From the NCBI GenBank assembly GCA_017989885.1, contig JAGNPA010000084.1, positions 1 through 7,279 on the forward strand: a DNA stretch of 7,279 nucleotides, read 5' to 3'. Both the position numbers and the translations under genes were made by a program. The notes under the pieces were generated by a model. That model was given only the letters and a program-made list of their open reading frames with translations. It was not told the DNA's origin and did no database searches. Positions 1 through 6,347 of the stretch are shown here, in pieces. Each line of letters starts with the position of its first letter. Position 1 is the stretch's first letter. The stretch is from Aquabacterium sp. (GTDB lineage Bacteria; Pseudomonadota; Gammaproteobacteria; Burkholderiales; Burkholderiaceae_C).

Positions 1-1092
1 GACGTGCAGGGCGTGGTGCTCAATGTGATGAACGGCACGCAGGCGCGCGACACCTTCACCGACATGGTCGAGCGCGTGCGCCGCCTGCAGCCCAACGCCC
101 GCATCAATGGCGTGACGGTGCAGAAGATGGCGCGCAACCGCCGTGGCCGCGAGGTGCACATCGGTGTGGTCACCGACGACCCCTTCGGCCCGGTGATCGT
201 GTTTGGCGCGGGCGGCACCATGATCGAGCTGATCAACGACCGCGCGATGGAGCTGCCGCCGCTCAACCAGTTCCTGGCCCGCCACCTGATCAACCGCGCC
301 CGCGTGGCCGAGACCCTGGGCGACTGGCGCGGGGCCAGCGCCGTGAACATGGACGCGCTGGAGCAGTTGCTGCTGCGCGTGTCCGAGATGGTGTGCGAGC
401 TGCCCCAGCTGCGCCAGATGGACATCAACCCCATCATCGTGGACGAAGACGGGGCCGTGGCCGTGGATGCGCGCATCGTCATCGACCATGCGCCACAGAA
501 CATGACGGGTCGGCCCAACGCCTACCAGCACCTGTCCATCCTGCCCTACCCGGCGCGCTACGAGCAGGTCTGGCCGCTGCGGGGCGGTGGCGAGTACACG
601 ATCCGCCCGATCCACCCCGACGATGCGCAGATGCTGCAGACCTTTGCCAAGGGCCTGTCGTCCGAGAGCCGTTACTTCCGCTTTGCTTCGGCCATGACCG
701 AGCTGCCGGCCAACATGCTCTCGCGCTTCACGCTGATCGACTACGACCGCGAGATGGCCCTGGTGGCCGTGGTGAAGGAGCGCCACGCCAACGAAGACGG
801 CGAGATCACGGAAACCGAACGTGTGGTGGGCGTGTCTCGCTACATCACCAACCCGGACCAGTCGACCTGCGAGTTCTCGCTGGTGGTGGCCGACGACTTC
901 GCCGGCAAGGGCCTGGGCTCACGCCTGATGGAAAGCATCATGGAGGTGGCGCGCGAAAAAGGCCTGAGCGAGATCATCGGCCTGGTGCTGGTCAACAACG
1001 GCAACATGCTCAAGTTGATGCGCAGCCTGGGCTTCACGGTCAAAGCCAATCCGGACGACCCGGACTTCCGCCTGGTCACCCACCAGCTGTGA
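1..1092 (+). CDS. Bifunctional acyl-CoA synthetase-like / GNAT protein acetyltransferase (Pat/PatZ type), 3' part
   Basis: The frame is open from base 1, so the true start lies upstream; 363 codons are visible. Residues 1 to about 170 (numbered from base 1) are the end of an ATP-grasp domain of the NDP-forming acyl-CoA synthetase family. They contain FGAGGT at 68-73, the DINP motif at 141-144 and the closing DAR at 156-158. A short linker leads to a GNAT acetyltransferase domain (about 195-350) with the acetyl-CoA-binding loop GKGLG at 302-306 and the typical late segment with an Asn-rich turn and SLGF. This domain order is that of Salmonella Pat and E. coli PatZ (about 890 aa), which acetylate lysines of enzymes such as acetyl-CoA synthetase in the cytoplasm. 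In Pat the synthetase part is usually catalytically dead and only senses acetyl-CoA. Whether the catalytic His is present cannot be seen, because that region is upstream. The family call is firm; the substrate is inferred. Confidence 0.9.
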   Translation, partial: DVQGVVLNVMNGTQARDTFTDMVERVRRLQPNARINGVTVQKMARNRRGREVHIGVVTDDPFGPVIVFGAGGTMIELINDRAMELPPLNQFLARHLINRARVAETLGDWRGASAVNMDALEQLLLRVSEMVCELPQLRQMDINPIIVDEDGAVAVDARIVIDHAPQNMTGRPNAYQHLSILPYPARYEQVWPLRGGGEYTIRPIHPDDAQMLQTFAKGLSSESRYFRFASAMTELPANMLSRFTLIDYDREMALVAVVKERHANEDGEITETERVVGVSRYITNPDQSTCEFSLVVADDFAGKGLGSRLMESIMEVAREKGLSEIIGLVLVNNGNMLKLMRSLGFTVKANPDDPDFRLVTHQL

Positions 1093-1097
1093 GGCAC

Positions 1098-1124
1098 AAA
1101 AAAGGGGGCTGGATGTGCCCCCTT
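1098..1124 (-). terminator. Intrinsic terminator between convergent genes
   Basis: AAGGGGGC (1102-1109), a 7-nt loop, then GCCCCCTT (1117-1124) form a perfect 8-bp stem. Read on the minus strand, the stem is followed by a run of six T (complement of the A run 1098-1103, two of which also pair in the stem), which is a canonical rho-independent terminator. It begins 6 nt after the stop of the 69-aa minus-strand gene. Read on the plus strand, the stem starts 9 nt after the acetyltransferase stop but is followed only by a weak T-rich stretch, so it may act in both directions with a stronger effect on the minus strand. Confidence 0.85.
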
Positions 1125-1129
1125 GTCGT

Positions 1130-1339
1130 TCAGTGCAGCGTCGCCGTGGCGCCGTCCGGTGCGACCCCGCCGGGATCGAAGTCCATCAGCACGCTGGCGC
1201 CTTCCAGCACCTTCCACAGGTGGGTGGGCATCTGCAGGATGCGGTCGGGGGTGCGGGCCTGGCGCACCCAGGCACCGATTTCGGTGTGCTGGTCTGCGGT
1301 GAGCAGGTTCAGTTCGAGCATCTCGTCGAGCAACATCAT
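1130..1339 (-). CDS. Small protein of unknown function (69 aa)
   Basis: I do not recognise this protein. It is a 69-residue soluble polypeptide with no signal peptide or membrane segment. The first half is amphipathic and probably helical, with Leu-Leu-Asp-Glu and Leu-Glu-Leu patterns (residues 3-11) and a Trp at 24; the end is Gly/Ala-rich and looks disordered. The evidence that it is real is local. An ideal Shine-Dalgarno sequence AAGGAGG (complement of 1345-1351) lies 5 nt before the first ATG, and a strong terminator follows the stop by 6 nt. The gene begins with two Met codons; the second (1336) is 8 nt from the same ribosome binding site and is an equally good start giving 68 aa. It appears to be its own transcription unit, with an extended -10-like element TGCGATAGT (complement of 1366-1374) upstream. 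A perfect CRP-type palindrome lies about 100 bp upstream of the start. Function unknown. Confidence 0.75.
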   Translation of the reverse strand: MMLLDEMLELNLLTADQHTEIGAWVRQARTPDRILQMPTHLWKVLEGASVLMDFDPGGVAPDGATATLH

Positions 1340-1428
1340 GGCACCCTCCTTTCCGATGTGATTCCACTATCGCACAGGTGGGGCCGGCATGGGCTCAAAA
1401 CAAGAGCGACCCCACGAGACGAGGGGGC

Positions 1429-1454
1429 CACCCTGTGATCCATGTCACAGGGTG
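1429..1454. promoter_or_regulatory. Perfect palindrome with CRP-consensus core
   Basis: CACCCTGTGA (1429-1438), a 6-nt spacer and TCACAGGGTG (1445-1454) form a perfect inverted repeat with 10-bp arms. Its core, TGTGA at 1434-1438 and TCACA at 1445-1449, is the textbook cAMP-CRP/Vfr-family site TGTGA-N6-TCACA. It sits in the gap between two minus-strand genes, 13 nt beyond the stop of the 104-aa gene and about 102 bp upstream of the 69-aa gene's start. If the extended -10-like element at 1366-1374 is used, the centre falls near -80, which is acceptable for an upstream activator. No T run follows on either strand, so a simple intrinsic terminator is less likely, though an RNA hairpin at the 3' end of the upstream operon remains possible. 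Confidence 0.5.
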
Positions 1455-1467
1455 CGGGGACACGGCC

Positions 1468-1782
1468 TCAGTTCGGACCGGCGGCGAACAGCGCGGCGGC
1501 GCGGTTCTTGATTTCCAGCAGCTCGTTGACGCTCACGGAGTACTGACCGGTCGTCTTGTTGACGTCGACGCGGAACTCCACTTCCTTGCCGCGGTTGCTC
1601 AGGATGCCGACGCTGAACTCGTAGTCCTCGCGATCGCAGGGCAGGCCTTCGGCGTCCACGTCGTAGTCTTCGTATTCGACGCGGCTGATGTCACCACTGG
1701 CCATGTCCAGCAGGCCGGTCGCATGGACCTCGTCGTCTTCGCTGAATTCTTCGACGATCTTGATGGGCACTTTCAAGTCCAC
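1468..1782 (-). CDS. Acidic protein of unknown function (104 aa, GTG start)
   Basis: I do not recognise the family. The start chosen is GTG at 1782-1780, because AAAGGT (complement of 1789-1794) lies 6 nt upstream. The reading frame stays open further upstream to 1875, but that part would overlap the end of the methyltransferase gene and has a low-complexity Pro/His composition unlike the rest. The 104-residue product is strongly acidic, with Glu/Asp clusters around residues 11-18 and 38-56. It has alternating polar/hydrophobic stretches that suggest a small beta-rich fold, and ends in a helix (about 86-98) rich in Leu, Ala and Glu. No signal peptide, membrane segment, Cys-pair or catalytic motif is visible. 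It lies 62 bp downstream of the methyltransferase gene in the same direction, so it may be the last gene of that operon or have its own promoter in the gap. Function unknown. Confidence 0.75.
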   Translation of the reverse strand: MDLKVPIKIVEEFSEDDEVHATGLLDMASGDISRVEYEDYDVDAEGLPCDREDYEFSVGILSNRGKEVEFRVDVNKTTGQYSVSVNELLEIKNRAAALFAAGPN

Positions 1783-1844
1783 GGGGATACCTTTGGGGAG
1801 AGAGAAATGAGGGGCAGGGGGCGAATTCTGGCACGGATCAGGCT

Positions 1845-2999
1845 TCAGGCCCCCGTGACGGCGCCCAGTCGCCACAGGGAGGTGACCTCGGCCGCCCGGG
1901 CCGCGTGCAGCGGGTCATCGGGGTCGCTGGCCTTGCCGTGTCGGGGGCGGATGTCCAGTCGATCGAGCACCTGCAGGCCGGCGGCCTCGATCCAGCCCAG
2001 CAGCTCGGCGCGGCTGCGCAGGCCCAGGTGCTCGGCCAGGTCCGACAGGATCAGCCAGCCTTCGCCGCCCGGAGCGAGGTGCACCGCCAGGCCTTGCAGA
2101 AAGCCGCGCAGCATCTGGCTGTCGGGGTCGTACACGGCCTGCTCCACCGAGGAATGGGGACGTGCCGGCACCCAGGGCGGGTTGCACACCACCAGCGGCA
2201 CACGGCCGCTCGGGAACAGGTCGGTCTGCAGCAACGCCACCTGGGGCAGCACGCCCAGGCGTTCCAGGTTCTCGCGCGCGCAGGCCAGAGCCCGCGGTGC
2301 CAGGTCGGTGGCGCGCACCCGGGCGATGCCCCGGCGCGCCAGCACGGCCGCCAGCACACCGGTGCCGGTGCCGATGTCCCAGGCCTCGCTCTGGGCCTTT
2401 AAAGCCGCTGGCAGGGGGGCCTGGGCCACCAGGTCCAGGTACTCGCCACGCACGGGCGAAAACACCCCGTAGTGCGGGTGGATGGGGGCCTGCAAGGCCG
2501 GGATCATCACGCCCTTCTTGCGCCACTCATGGGCACCGATCAGGCCCTGCAGTTCGCGCAGCGAGACCCCATACGCTTCATCGGCCGGGCCATAGGCCTC
2601 GGTGCAGGCGGCCACCACGTCCGGGGCGCGGCGCAAGGCAATGTGGTGCCCGGCCTCCACCGGGATCAGTACCTGCCCCAGGAGGCGGGCGCGCTCGGCC
2701 TGACGCTTGCGGTGCAGGTGAAAGGCCTGCGCCGGGTCGGGCGCCCCCTCACGTCCCCGCGTCTCGCGCTTGTCCAGCCGGCGCACCAGGGCCTGCAGCA
2801 GCTGTCGCGCATTGTGGAAATCGCCCTGCCACAGCAGGGCCGTGCCCTCGCAGACCAGGCGGTAGGCGCGGTCGGCCGGCATCTGGTCGTCGGCCACCAC
2901 CACGCGGCGCGGCGCGGGAACGCCCGATTCGCTGCGCCAGCGGGCAGTGTGGGACAGACCGGCCAGGTCAATCCAAGTCAGGGTGGGATGGTCGCTCAT
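1845..2999 (-). CDS. Class I SAM-dependent methyltransferase, HemK/PrmC-like
   Basis: A 384-aa protein with a Rossmann-type methyltransferase domain in its second half. SAM-binding motif I is DIGTGTG (208-214), the acidic loop after strand 2 is around D232, and motif IV is NPPW (273-276). The (D/N)PPY/W motif is the hallmark of enzymes that methylate planar amide or amino nitrogens: PrmC/HemK (glutamine of release factors), RlmG/RsmC-type rRNA enzymes and N6-adenine enzymes. The N-terminal about 180 residues do not look like the short helical domain of PrmC. They contain a helical part rich in Arg, Leu and Gln (about 43-112) and a conserved-looking stretch ending in HPHYGVF (174-180), resembling the segment that precedes motif I in this superfamily. 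The start ATG (2999) is 23 bp past pfkB; its ribosome binding site is weak (GGAGGGG is too distant), suggesting coupling to pfkB translation. The substrate cannot be assigned; protein glutamine or rRNA are the main candidates. Confidence 0.85.
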   Translation of the reverse strand: MSDHPTLTWIDLAGLSHTARWRSESGVPAPRRVVVADDQMPADRAYRLVCEGTALLWQGDFHNARQLLQALVRRLDKRETRGREGAPDPAQAFHLHRKRQAERARLLGQVLIPVEAGHHIALRRAPDVVAACTEAYGPADEAYGVSLRELQGLIGAHEWRKKGVMIPALQAPIHPHYGVFSPVRGEYLDLVAQAPLPAALKAQSEAWDIGTGTGVLAAVLARRGIARVRATDLAPRALACARENLERLGVLPQVALLQTDLFPSGRVPLVVCNPPWVPARPHSSVEQAVYDPDSQMLRGFLQGLAVHLAPGGEGWLILSDLAEHLGLRSRAELLGWIEAAGLQVLDRLDIRPRHGKASDPDDPLHAARAAEVTSLWRLGAVTGA

Positions 3000-3022
3000 G
3001 AGGGGGCGATGGTAGCCCCTCC

Positions 3023-3961
3023 TCAGGCGGCGGTCACCACCACCTCGCGGTACATGCGCTCCACATCGGCCGGATCGCACAGCTTGGTGCCCGGCGACAA
3101 CAAGGCCGCGGCCCCTGCCGCCATCGCGTAGCGAAAGGCCTCGTCCAGGGCCTGGCCCTCGCTGAGCGCCCACACCAGACCGCCCACGAAGCTGTCGCCC
3201 GCGCCAATCGTGCTGGCCACGCTCACCTTCAGGCTCTGCGCGCGCCAGGCCTGGTCGGCGGTCACCAGCAAGGCGCCGTTCTCGCCCAGCGACAGGGCCA
3301 CGATCTGCGCCTGACCCTTCGCGATGAGGGCGCGGGCCGCGTCGCGCCACGAGGCCTCGTCTGACAAGGGCTGGCCGGTCAGCTCGCGCAGCTCACGCAG
3401 ACTGGGCTTGACGAGGTACACGCCCGCGGCCAGGGTTTCGGCCAGCGCGGCCCCGCTGGCGTCCAGCACCAGCCAGCGACCCACCGCGCGCACGCGCTGT
3501 GCCAGGCGCGCATAAAAGTCGGCTGGCACCCCAGGCGGCAACCCTCCGCTGACCACCACATAGCGCGCCTGCGCCAGGCCCGCCACCACCGCGTCCAGGC
3601 AGGCTGTCCACTCGGGCTCGGTCAAGGTGGGGCCGGGCAGCACAAAGCGGAAGTCCTGTCCGGAGCAGCGCTCGAAAACCGAAAAGCTCTCACGCGTGCC
3701 CCCCGCAATCGGCACCACCTGCGAAGGCACGCCCTCGGCGTCCAGCAAGGCGCTCAGTTCGCGCCCGAGCGGGCCGCCCGCCGTGTAGATCGCCCTCACG
3801 CGGCTCCCCAAACGGTGCAGCACACGCGCCACATTGATGCCGCCGCCGCCCGGGTGGGTCTGGTGCGGGCCGCAACGCAACTTGTGCACCGGCTCCACGC
3901 GGTCGATCGCCGTGGAGATGTCCAGGGCCGGGTTCATCGTGAGGGTGAGGATGTCGGGCAT
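3023..3961 (-). CDS. pfkB: 6-phosphofructokinase 2-type kinase (PfkB family)
   Basis: A 312-aa ribokinase-fold sugar kinase that closely resembles E. coli Pfk-2 (309 aa), which phosphorylates fructose 6-phosphate to fructose 1,6-bisphosphate with ATP. With the ATG at 3961 as Met1 the numbering matches E. coli as I recall it: D14 and K27 (sugar-phosphate site), the PGGGGINVAR signature from P37, R90, K185/E190, and catalytic base D256 in GAGD (253-256). The C-terminal segment PGTKLC also matches. This supports that start, although an ATG five codons upstream (3976) is possible and neither start has a good ribosome binding site. The NXXE motif has Ser at 187 instead of Asn, a substitution that I believe also occurs in other PfkB-family members. 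1-phosphofructokinase or tagatose-6-phosphate kinase activity is less likely because no PTS or fruB/fruA genes adjoin it. It is the first gene of a probable operon with the methyltransferase. Confidence 0.88.
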   Translation of the reverse strand: MPDILTLTMNPALDISTAIDRVEPVHKLRCGPHQTHPGGGGINVARVLHRLGSRVRAIYTAGGPLGRELSALLDAEGVPSQVVPIAGGTRESFSVFERCSGQDFRFVLPGPTLTEPEWTACLDAVVAGLAQARYVVVSGGLPPGVPADFYARLAQRVRAVGRWLVLDASGAALAETLAAGVYLVKPSLRELRELTGQPLSDEASWRDAARALIAKGQAQIVALSLGENGALLVTADQAWRAQSLKVSVASTIGAGDSFVGGLVWALSEGQALDEAFRYAMAAGAAALLSPGTKLCDPADVERMYREVVVTAA

Positions 3962-4014
3962 GCGGGCAAGGGTCATCACAAAGCAGCCCCCATCGTAATC
4001 CGCCTTGCAACCCG

Positions 4015-4036
4015 CCGCCCCCCTCACCGGGGGCGG
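4015..4036. repeat. GC-only inverted repeat in divergent intergenic region
   Basis: CCGCCCCC (4015-4022), a 6-nt spacer and GGGGGCGG (4029-4036) form a perfect 8-bp inverted repeat made entirely of G:C pairs. It lies between the divergent pfkB and SMC-operon starts, 53 bp from the pfkB ATG. No T run follows on either strand, so it is not a standard terminator. It could be an operator or a structured leader of either transcript; GC-rich composition makes chance occurrence more likely than the arm length suggests. Confidence 0.4.
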
Positions 4037-4042
4037 GCGCGA

Positions 4043-4069
4043 CCGGATGGCGGGGGCCTTCCCATCCGG
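4043..4069. repeat. Inverted repeat CCGGATGG-N11-CCATCCGG upstream of SMC operon
   Basis: A perfect 8-bp inverted repeat, CCGGATGG (4043-4050) and CCATCCGG (4062-4069), with an 11-nt spacer. It ends 12 nt before the ATG of the first SMC-operon gene. The arm sequence is not low-complexity, unlike the neighbouring GC repeat. Its half-site spacing (about 19 bp centre to centre, close to two helical turns) would suit a dimeric repressor. As RNA it would form a hairpin next to the start codon that could limit translation initiation. No recognised regulator motif matches it. Confidence 0.45.
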
Positions 4070-4081
4070 CAAAATGGCAGG

Positions 4082-5482
4082 ATGACCGAAGCGCCCCTTC
4101 CCGACGTGCTGCGCCCCGAGCGTGGCGGCAGTCCGCACGCCGAGTCGCCCGACAGCCCCAGCTTTGAGAGCTACTTCCGCGACCCCGACTTCCCCCCCAG
4201 CCAGCCCCTGGCCTGGGCCCTGGGCCACCGCACCGCGCTGCTCGACGCCCTGCGTGGCCTCTTCCACGGCCCAGCCGCCATGGCCCAGCTGCGCCTGTGG
4301 TGCTTCATGGAGCTGTGCAGCCAGCCCCAGGCCCGCCTGTCACGCGAAGACATCCAGCAGCTCTTCCACGCCGTCTGGCCCGAGGCGCTGGAGACCGTGC
4401 TCAAGCGCCTGCGTGACCTGCACCTGCTGGCCTGGGACGCCACCACACAGGACTACCAGTTGCCCCCGCTGGCGCAGCAAGTCCAAAGCCTGCTCGCCCC
4501 GCTGACCACGCCGCCGGCGGTGGACGATGACGACGAGATGGCCCCCCTGCTGGCCCAGGTCGCCGGCGCCCAACAGCTTGGCCTGGTCAACGCCAACCAG
4601 CTGCGCCACCTGCACGCCTCGCTGGCCCGCCTGCACGACGAGTTCGCCGAGGCCATCGCCAGCGGCTCCGAAGCCCAGCTGCGCACCGCCCAGCCCCGCT
4701 TTGACCGCGCCCTGCAACTCGTCGATCGCGCCGGCCAGGCCCTCACCGCCCTGATCCGCGCCGACCACGAAGACCCGCGCCTGGAGCGCGAAGCCCGCGC
4801 CATCGGCCAGGAACAGGCCCGCCTGCTGTCCATGGCCAGCCAGTTCACGCGCGCCCTGCAACAGGCCGACCGCCAACGCGTCACCCTCGGCTCCACCGGC
4901 CTGACCACGTCCGACGTGCGCACCTGGCTGCAAGCCCACCCCGCGCTGTACGAACTGATGGGCGAGGCCCTGGCCGTGCCCGTGCGCCCGGTGCTCGTCA
5001 GCCAGCACGACCTCATCGACGTGGCCGAGGGCGAGTTCGAACGCGACCGCCCCAACCCCGAACGCAGCATGGGCCTGCCCCCGCCCGCCGACGCCGCCGC
5101 CGGCACGCTCGACACCCTCAGCCTGCCGCCCGAACTCGGTGGCCTCATCCACCTGCTGGGCCGCTGGTCCGAACAGCTCAGCGAGCTGCCCCCGCAGCCC
5201 GATCCGACCGACGAGAACACGCCGCCCCCGGGCACCCGCCCGCTGCACGACGCCATCCTGGGAGGCCGCTTTGCCCAGGCCGCCTACCGCCTGCAGCTGC
5301 TGCCCCTGCTGGGCGACGCGCAGGCCCAGACCCTCAAGGGCCTGACCGGCGACCTCGCCCGGTCTCCCTGGCAGTGGCAAGCCAGCCCCCGCCACCTCCC
5401 GACCCAAGACGAGGCCGTGGCCCTGATCAGCGAAGGCCTGATCAGCCCCCGTCCCGTTGACGACACCCCCACGCCCCCATGA
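4082..5482 (+). CDS. Winged-helix/helical protein, MukF/JetA-like kleisin candidate of an SMC complex
   Basis: A 466-aa cytoplasmic protein with no signal peptide or membrane segment. After a disordered start (1-28), residues 28-138 look like a winged-helix region: helices around 42-61, 65-80, 87-96 and 101-115, then a beta-hairpin-like stretch ending at 128. Residues about 150-265 are long Leu/Ala/Gln/Glu-rich helices, as in the middle domain of MukF, followed by a mixed region (275-320) and a Pro/Asp-rich linker (370-385). A small C-terminal domain (386-456) could be a second winged helix. Size, domain order and position as first gene before a KITE-like and an SMC gene fit MukF or JetA, the kleisin that bridges the SMC heads. 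The assignment rests on pattern and context, not on a diagnostic motif. ATG 4082 is used because upstream codons run into pfkB; its ribosome binding site is poor, and a three-codon ORF (4074-4085) overlaps the start. Confidence 0.6.
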   Translation: MTEAPLPDVLRPERGGSPHAESPDSPSFESYFRDPDFPPSQPLAWALGHRTALLDALRGLFHGPAAMAQLRLWCFMELCSQPQARLSREDIQQLFHAVWPEALETVLKRLRDLHLLAWDATTQDYQLPPLAQQVQSLLAPLTTPPAVDDDDEMAPLLAQVAGAQQLGLVNANQLRHLHASLARLHDEFAEAIASGSEAQLRTAQPRFDRALQLVDRAGQALTALIRADHEDPRLEREARAIGQEQARLLSMASQFTRALQQADRQRVTLGSTGLTTSDVRTWLQAHPALYELMGEALAVPVRPVLVSQHDLIDVAEGEFERDRPNPERSMGLPPPADAAAGTLDTLSLPPELGGLIHLLGRWSEQLSELPPQPDPTDENTPPPGTRPLHDAILGGRFAQAAYRLQLLPLLGDAQAQTLKGLTGDLARSPWQWQASPRHLPTQDEAVALISEGLISPRPVDDTPTPP

Positions 5483-6342
5483 GCTCACAACTGGACGACG
5501 CGGCCCTGCTGGCCGCCGAACTGCTGGCCCGCCGCTGGCTCCCCCGCCAGCACCCCAAGGTCAAGCGCGCCCTGATCGACGCCGACCTGTGGGCCGCCAC
5601 CCAAGATCGCCTGGCCCAGGTCGGCCTGCGCCTGATCGACAACCTCTACGCCGACCACGTCAGCGTCGCCCTGCTGCGCCCCGCTGAAACCACCGTCTTC
5701 GGCGAAGCCGGCCTCAACAGCCACAACAACATCGACCTGCCGCGCGACGCCGTCTCGCTGCTGGTGGTGCTGTGGTCGCTGATCGTGCTGCCCAAGCGTG
5801 AACGCCAGGCCGCCCGCGCCGCCAACGCCCAGGGCGACGATCAGAACGACATGTTCGGCAAGGACCGCCCCCTGCCGACCGCCGCCAGCGTCAGCCCCCT
5901 GGTGTCCTACCGCGCCCTGCTGGCCGACTTCGGCGTGCAGCTCGGCAAGAAGACCCGCCTGGACGCCAACCTCAAGCGCCTGGAGAACCACGGCTTCATC
6001 GTCCGCAAGGGCGAAGACATCGCCGAAGGCCCGCTGCTCGACCTGCTGCTCGACTACGACGCCCTCGCTCAACGCATCCTGCAAGGCGCCCTGGGCGACG
6101 TGCTCGCCCAGGCCAAGCAACTGGCCGGCAACCTGCCCCTGGCCCTCACCCAACCCCCGCTGGAAGAGCTGCCCACCGACGACGAGCTCGCCGAAGACGC
6201 CGCGCTGCTGGCCGACGATGCCGGCGCGCTCGACGACGCCAGCGCTGTCCATGCCGACACCCGTCCCCTTCAGTCCGACGCACGCCCCGCCGCAGGCTCA
6301 ACCGCTGAGCCCCTGACATCTGCCGACCCCGACGAGGCCTGA
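5479..6342 (+). CDS. MukE/JetB-like (KITE) subunit candidate with acidic tail
   Basis: A 287-aa soluble protein whose ATG overlaps the previous stop in the four-base arrangement ATGA (5479-5482), implying translational coupling. Residues 26-70 have the pattern seen at the start of MukE/JetB (DUF4194-like) proteins: a short segment of Leu/Asp/Trp, a helix, then a beta strand with VALLRP (63-68). A hydrophobic helix (about 88-107), an insertion rich in Asp/Gln/Arg, and a second winged-helix-like unit (about 142-200, with L-RLENHGFI at the recognition/turn region) follow. This gives the tandem winged-helix layout of KITE proteins that bind the kleisin in SMC complexes. Residues 228-287 are a low-complexity, strongly acidic tail (Asp/Glu/Ala) that is probably disordered and may contact basic DNA-binding surfaces of partners. 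The call relies on pattern and gene order; sequence identity to MukE is too low to see by eye. Confidence 0.6.
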   Translation: MSSQLDDAALLAAELLARRWLPRQHPKVKRALIDADLWAATQDRLAQVGLRLIDNLYADHVSVALLRPAETTVFGEAGLNSHNNIDLPRDAVSLLVVLWSLIVLPKRERQAARAANAQGDDQNDMFGKDRPLPTAASVSPLVSYRALLADFGVQLGKKTRLDANLKRLENHGFIVRKGEDIAEGPLLDLLLDYDALAQRILQGALGDVLAQAKQLAGNLPLALTQPPLEELPTDDELAEDAALLADDAGALDDASAVHADTRPLQSDARPAAGSTAEPLTSADPDEA

Positions 6343-6347
6343 CCCGA

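Noticed and set aside
1429..1454. Palindrome as an intrinsic terminator of the pfkB operon
   Set aside because: No T run follows the stem on the minus strand, and the core matches a CRP site exactly; a terminator role is kept only as a minor alternative.
1378..2472. 364-codon plus-strand frame across the 104-aa gene and methyltransferase
   Set aside because: Antisense shadow: its composition changes abruptly midway and it covers the gap between two well-supported minus-strand genes.
1845..2999. Methyltransferase as the equivalent of smtA (cmoM) next to mukFEB in E. coli
   Set aside because: It is on the other strand, in an operon with pfkB, and has the NPPW motif of N-methylating HemK-like enzymes, so the resemblance of neighbourhoods is superficial.
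3000..3350. N-terminal extension of the methyltransferase into pfkB
   Set aside because: The extended part is an Arg/Gly-rich out-of-frame translation of the pfkB 3' end.
3815..4081. N-terminal extension of the first SMC-operon gene
   Set aside because: It would overlap the start of pfkB on the opposite strand and has Arg/His/Gly-rich antisense-like sequence; ATG 4082 is the better start.
4340..5488. Long open frame (382 codons) on the minus strand opposite the first SMC-operon gene
   Set aside because: Its product is Gly/Gln/Val/Ala low-complexity, as expected for the antisense of a GC3-rich gene, and it lacks a ribosome binding site or recognisable domain.
5485..6252. 255-codon minus-strand frame opposite the KITE-like gene
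   Set aside because: Same antisense composition artefact; the plus-strand gene is tightly coupled to its neighbours and has a fold-like pattern.
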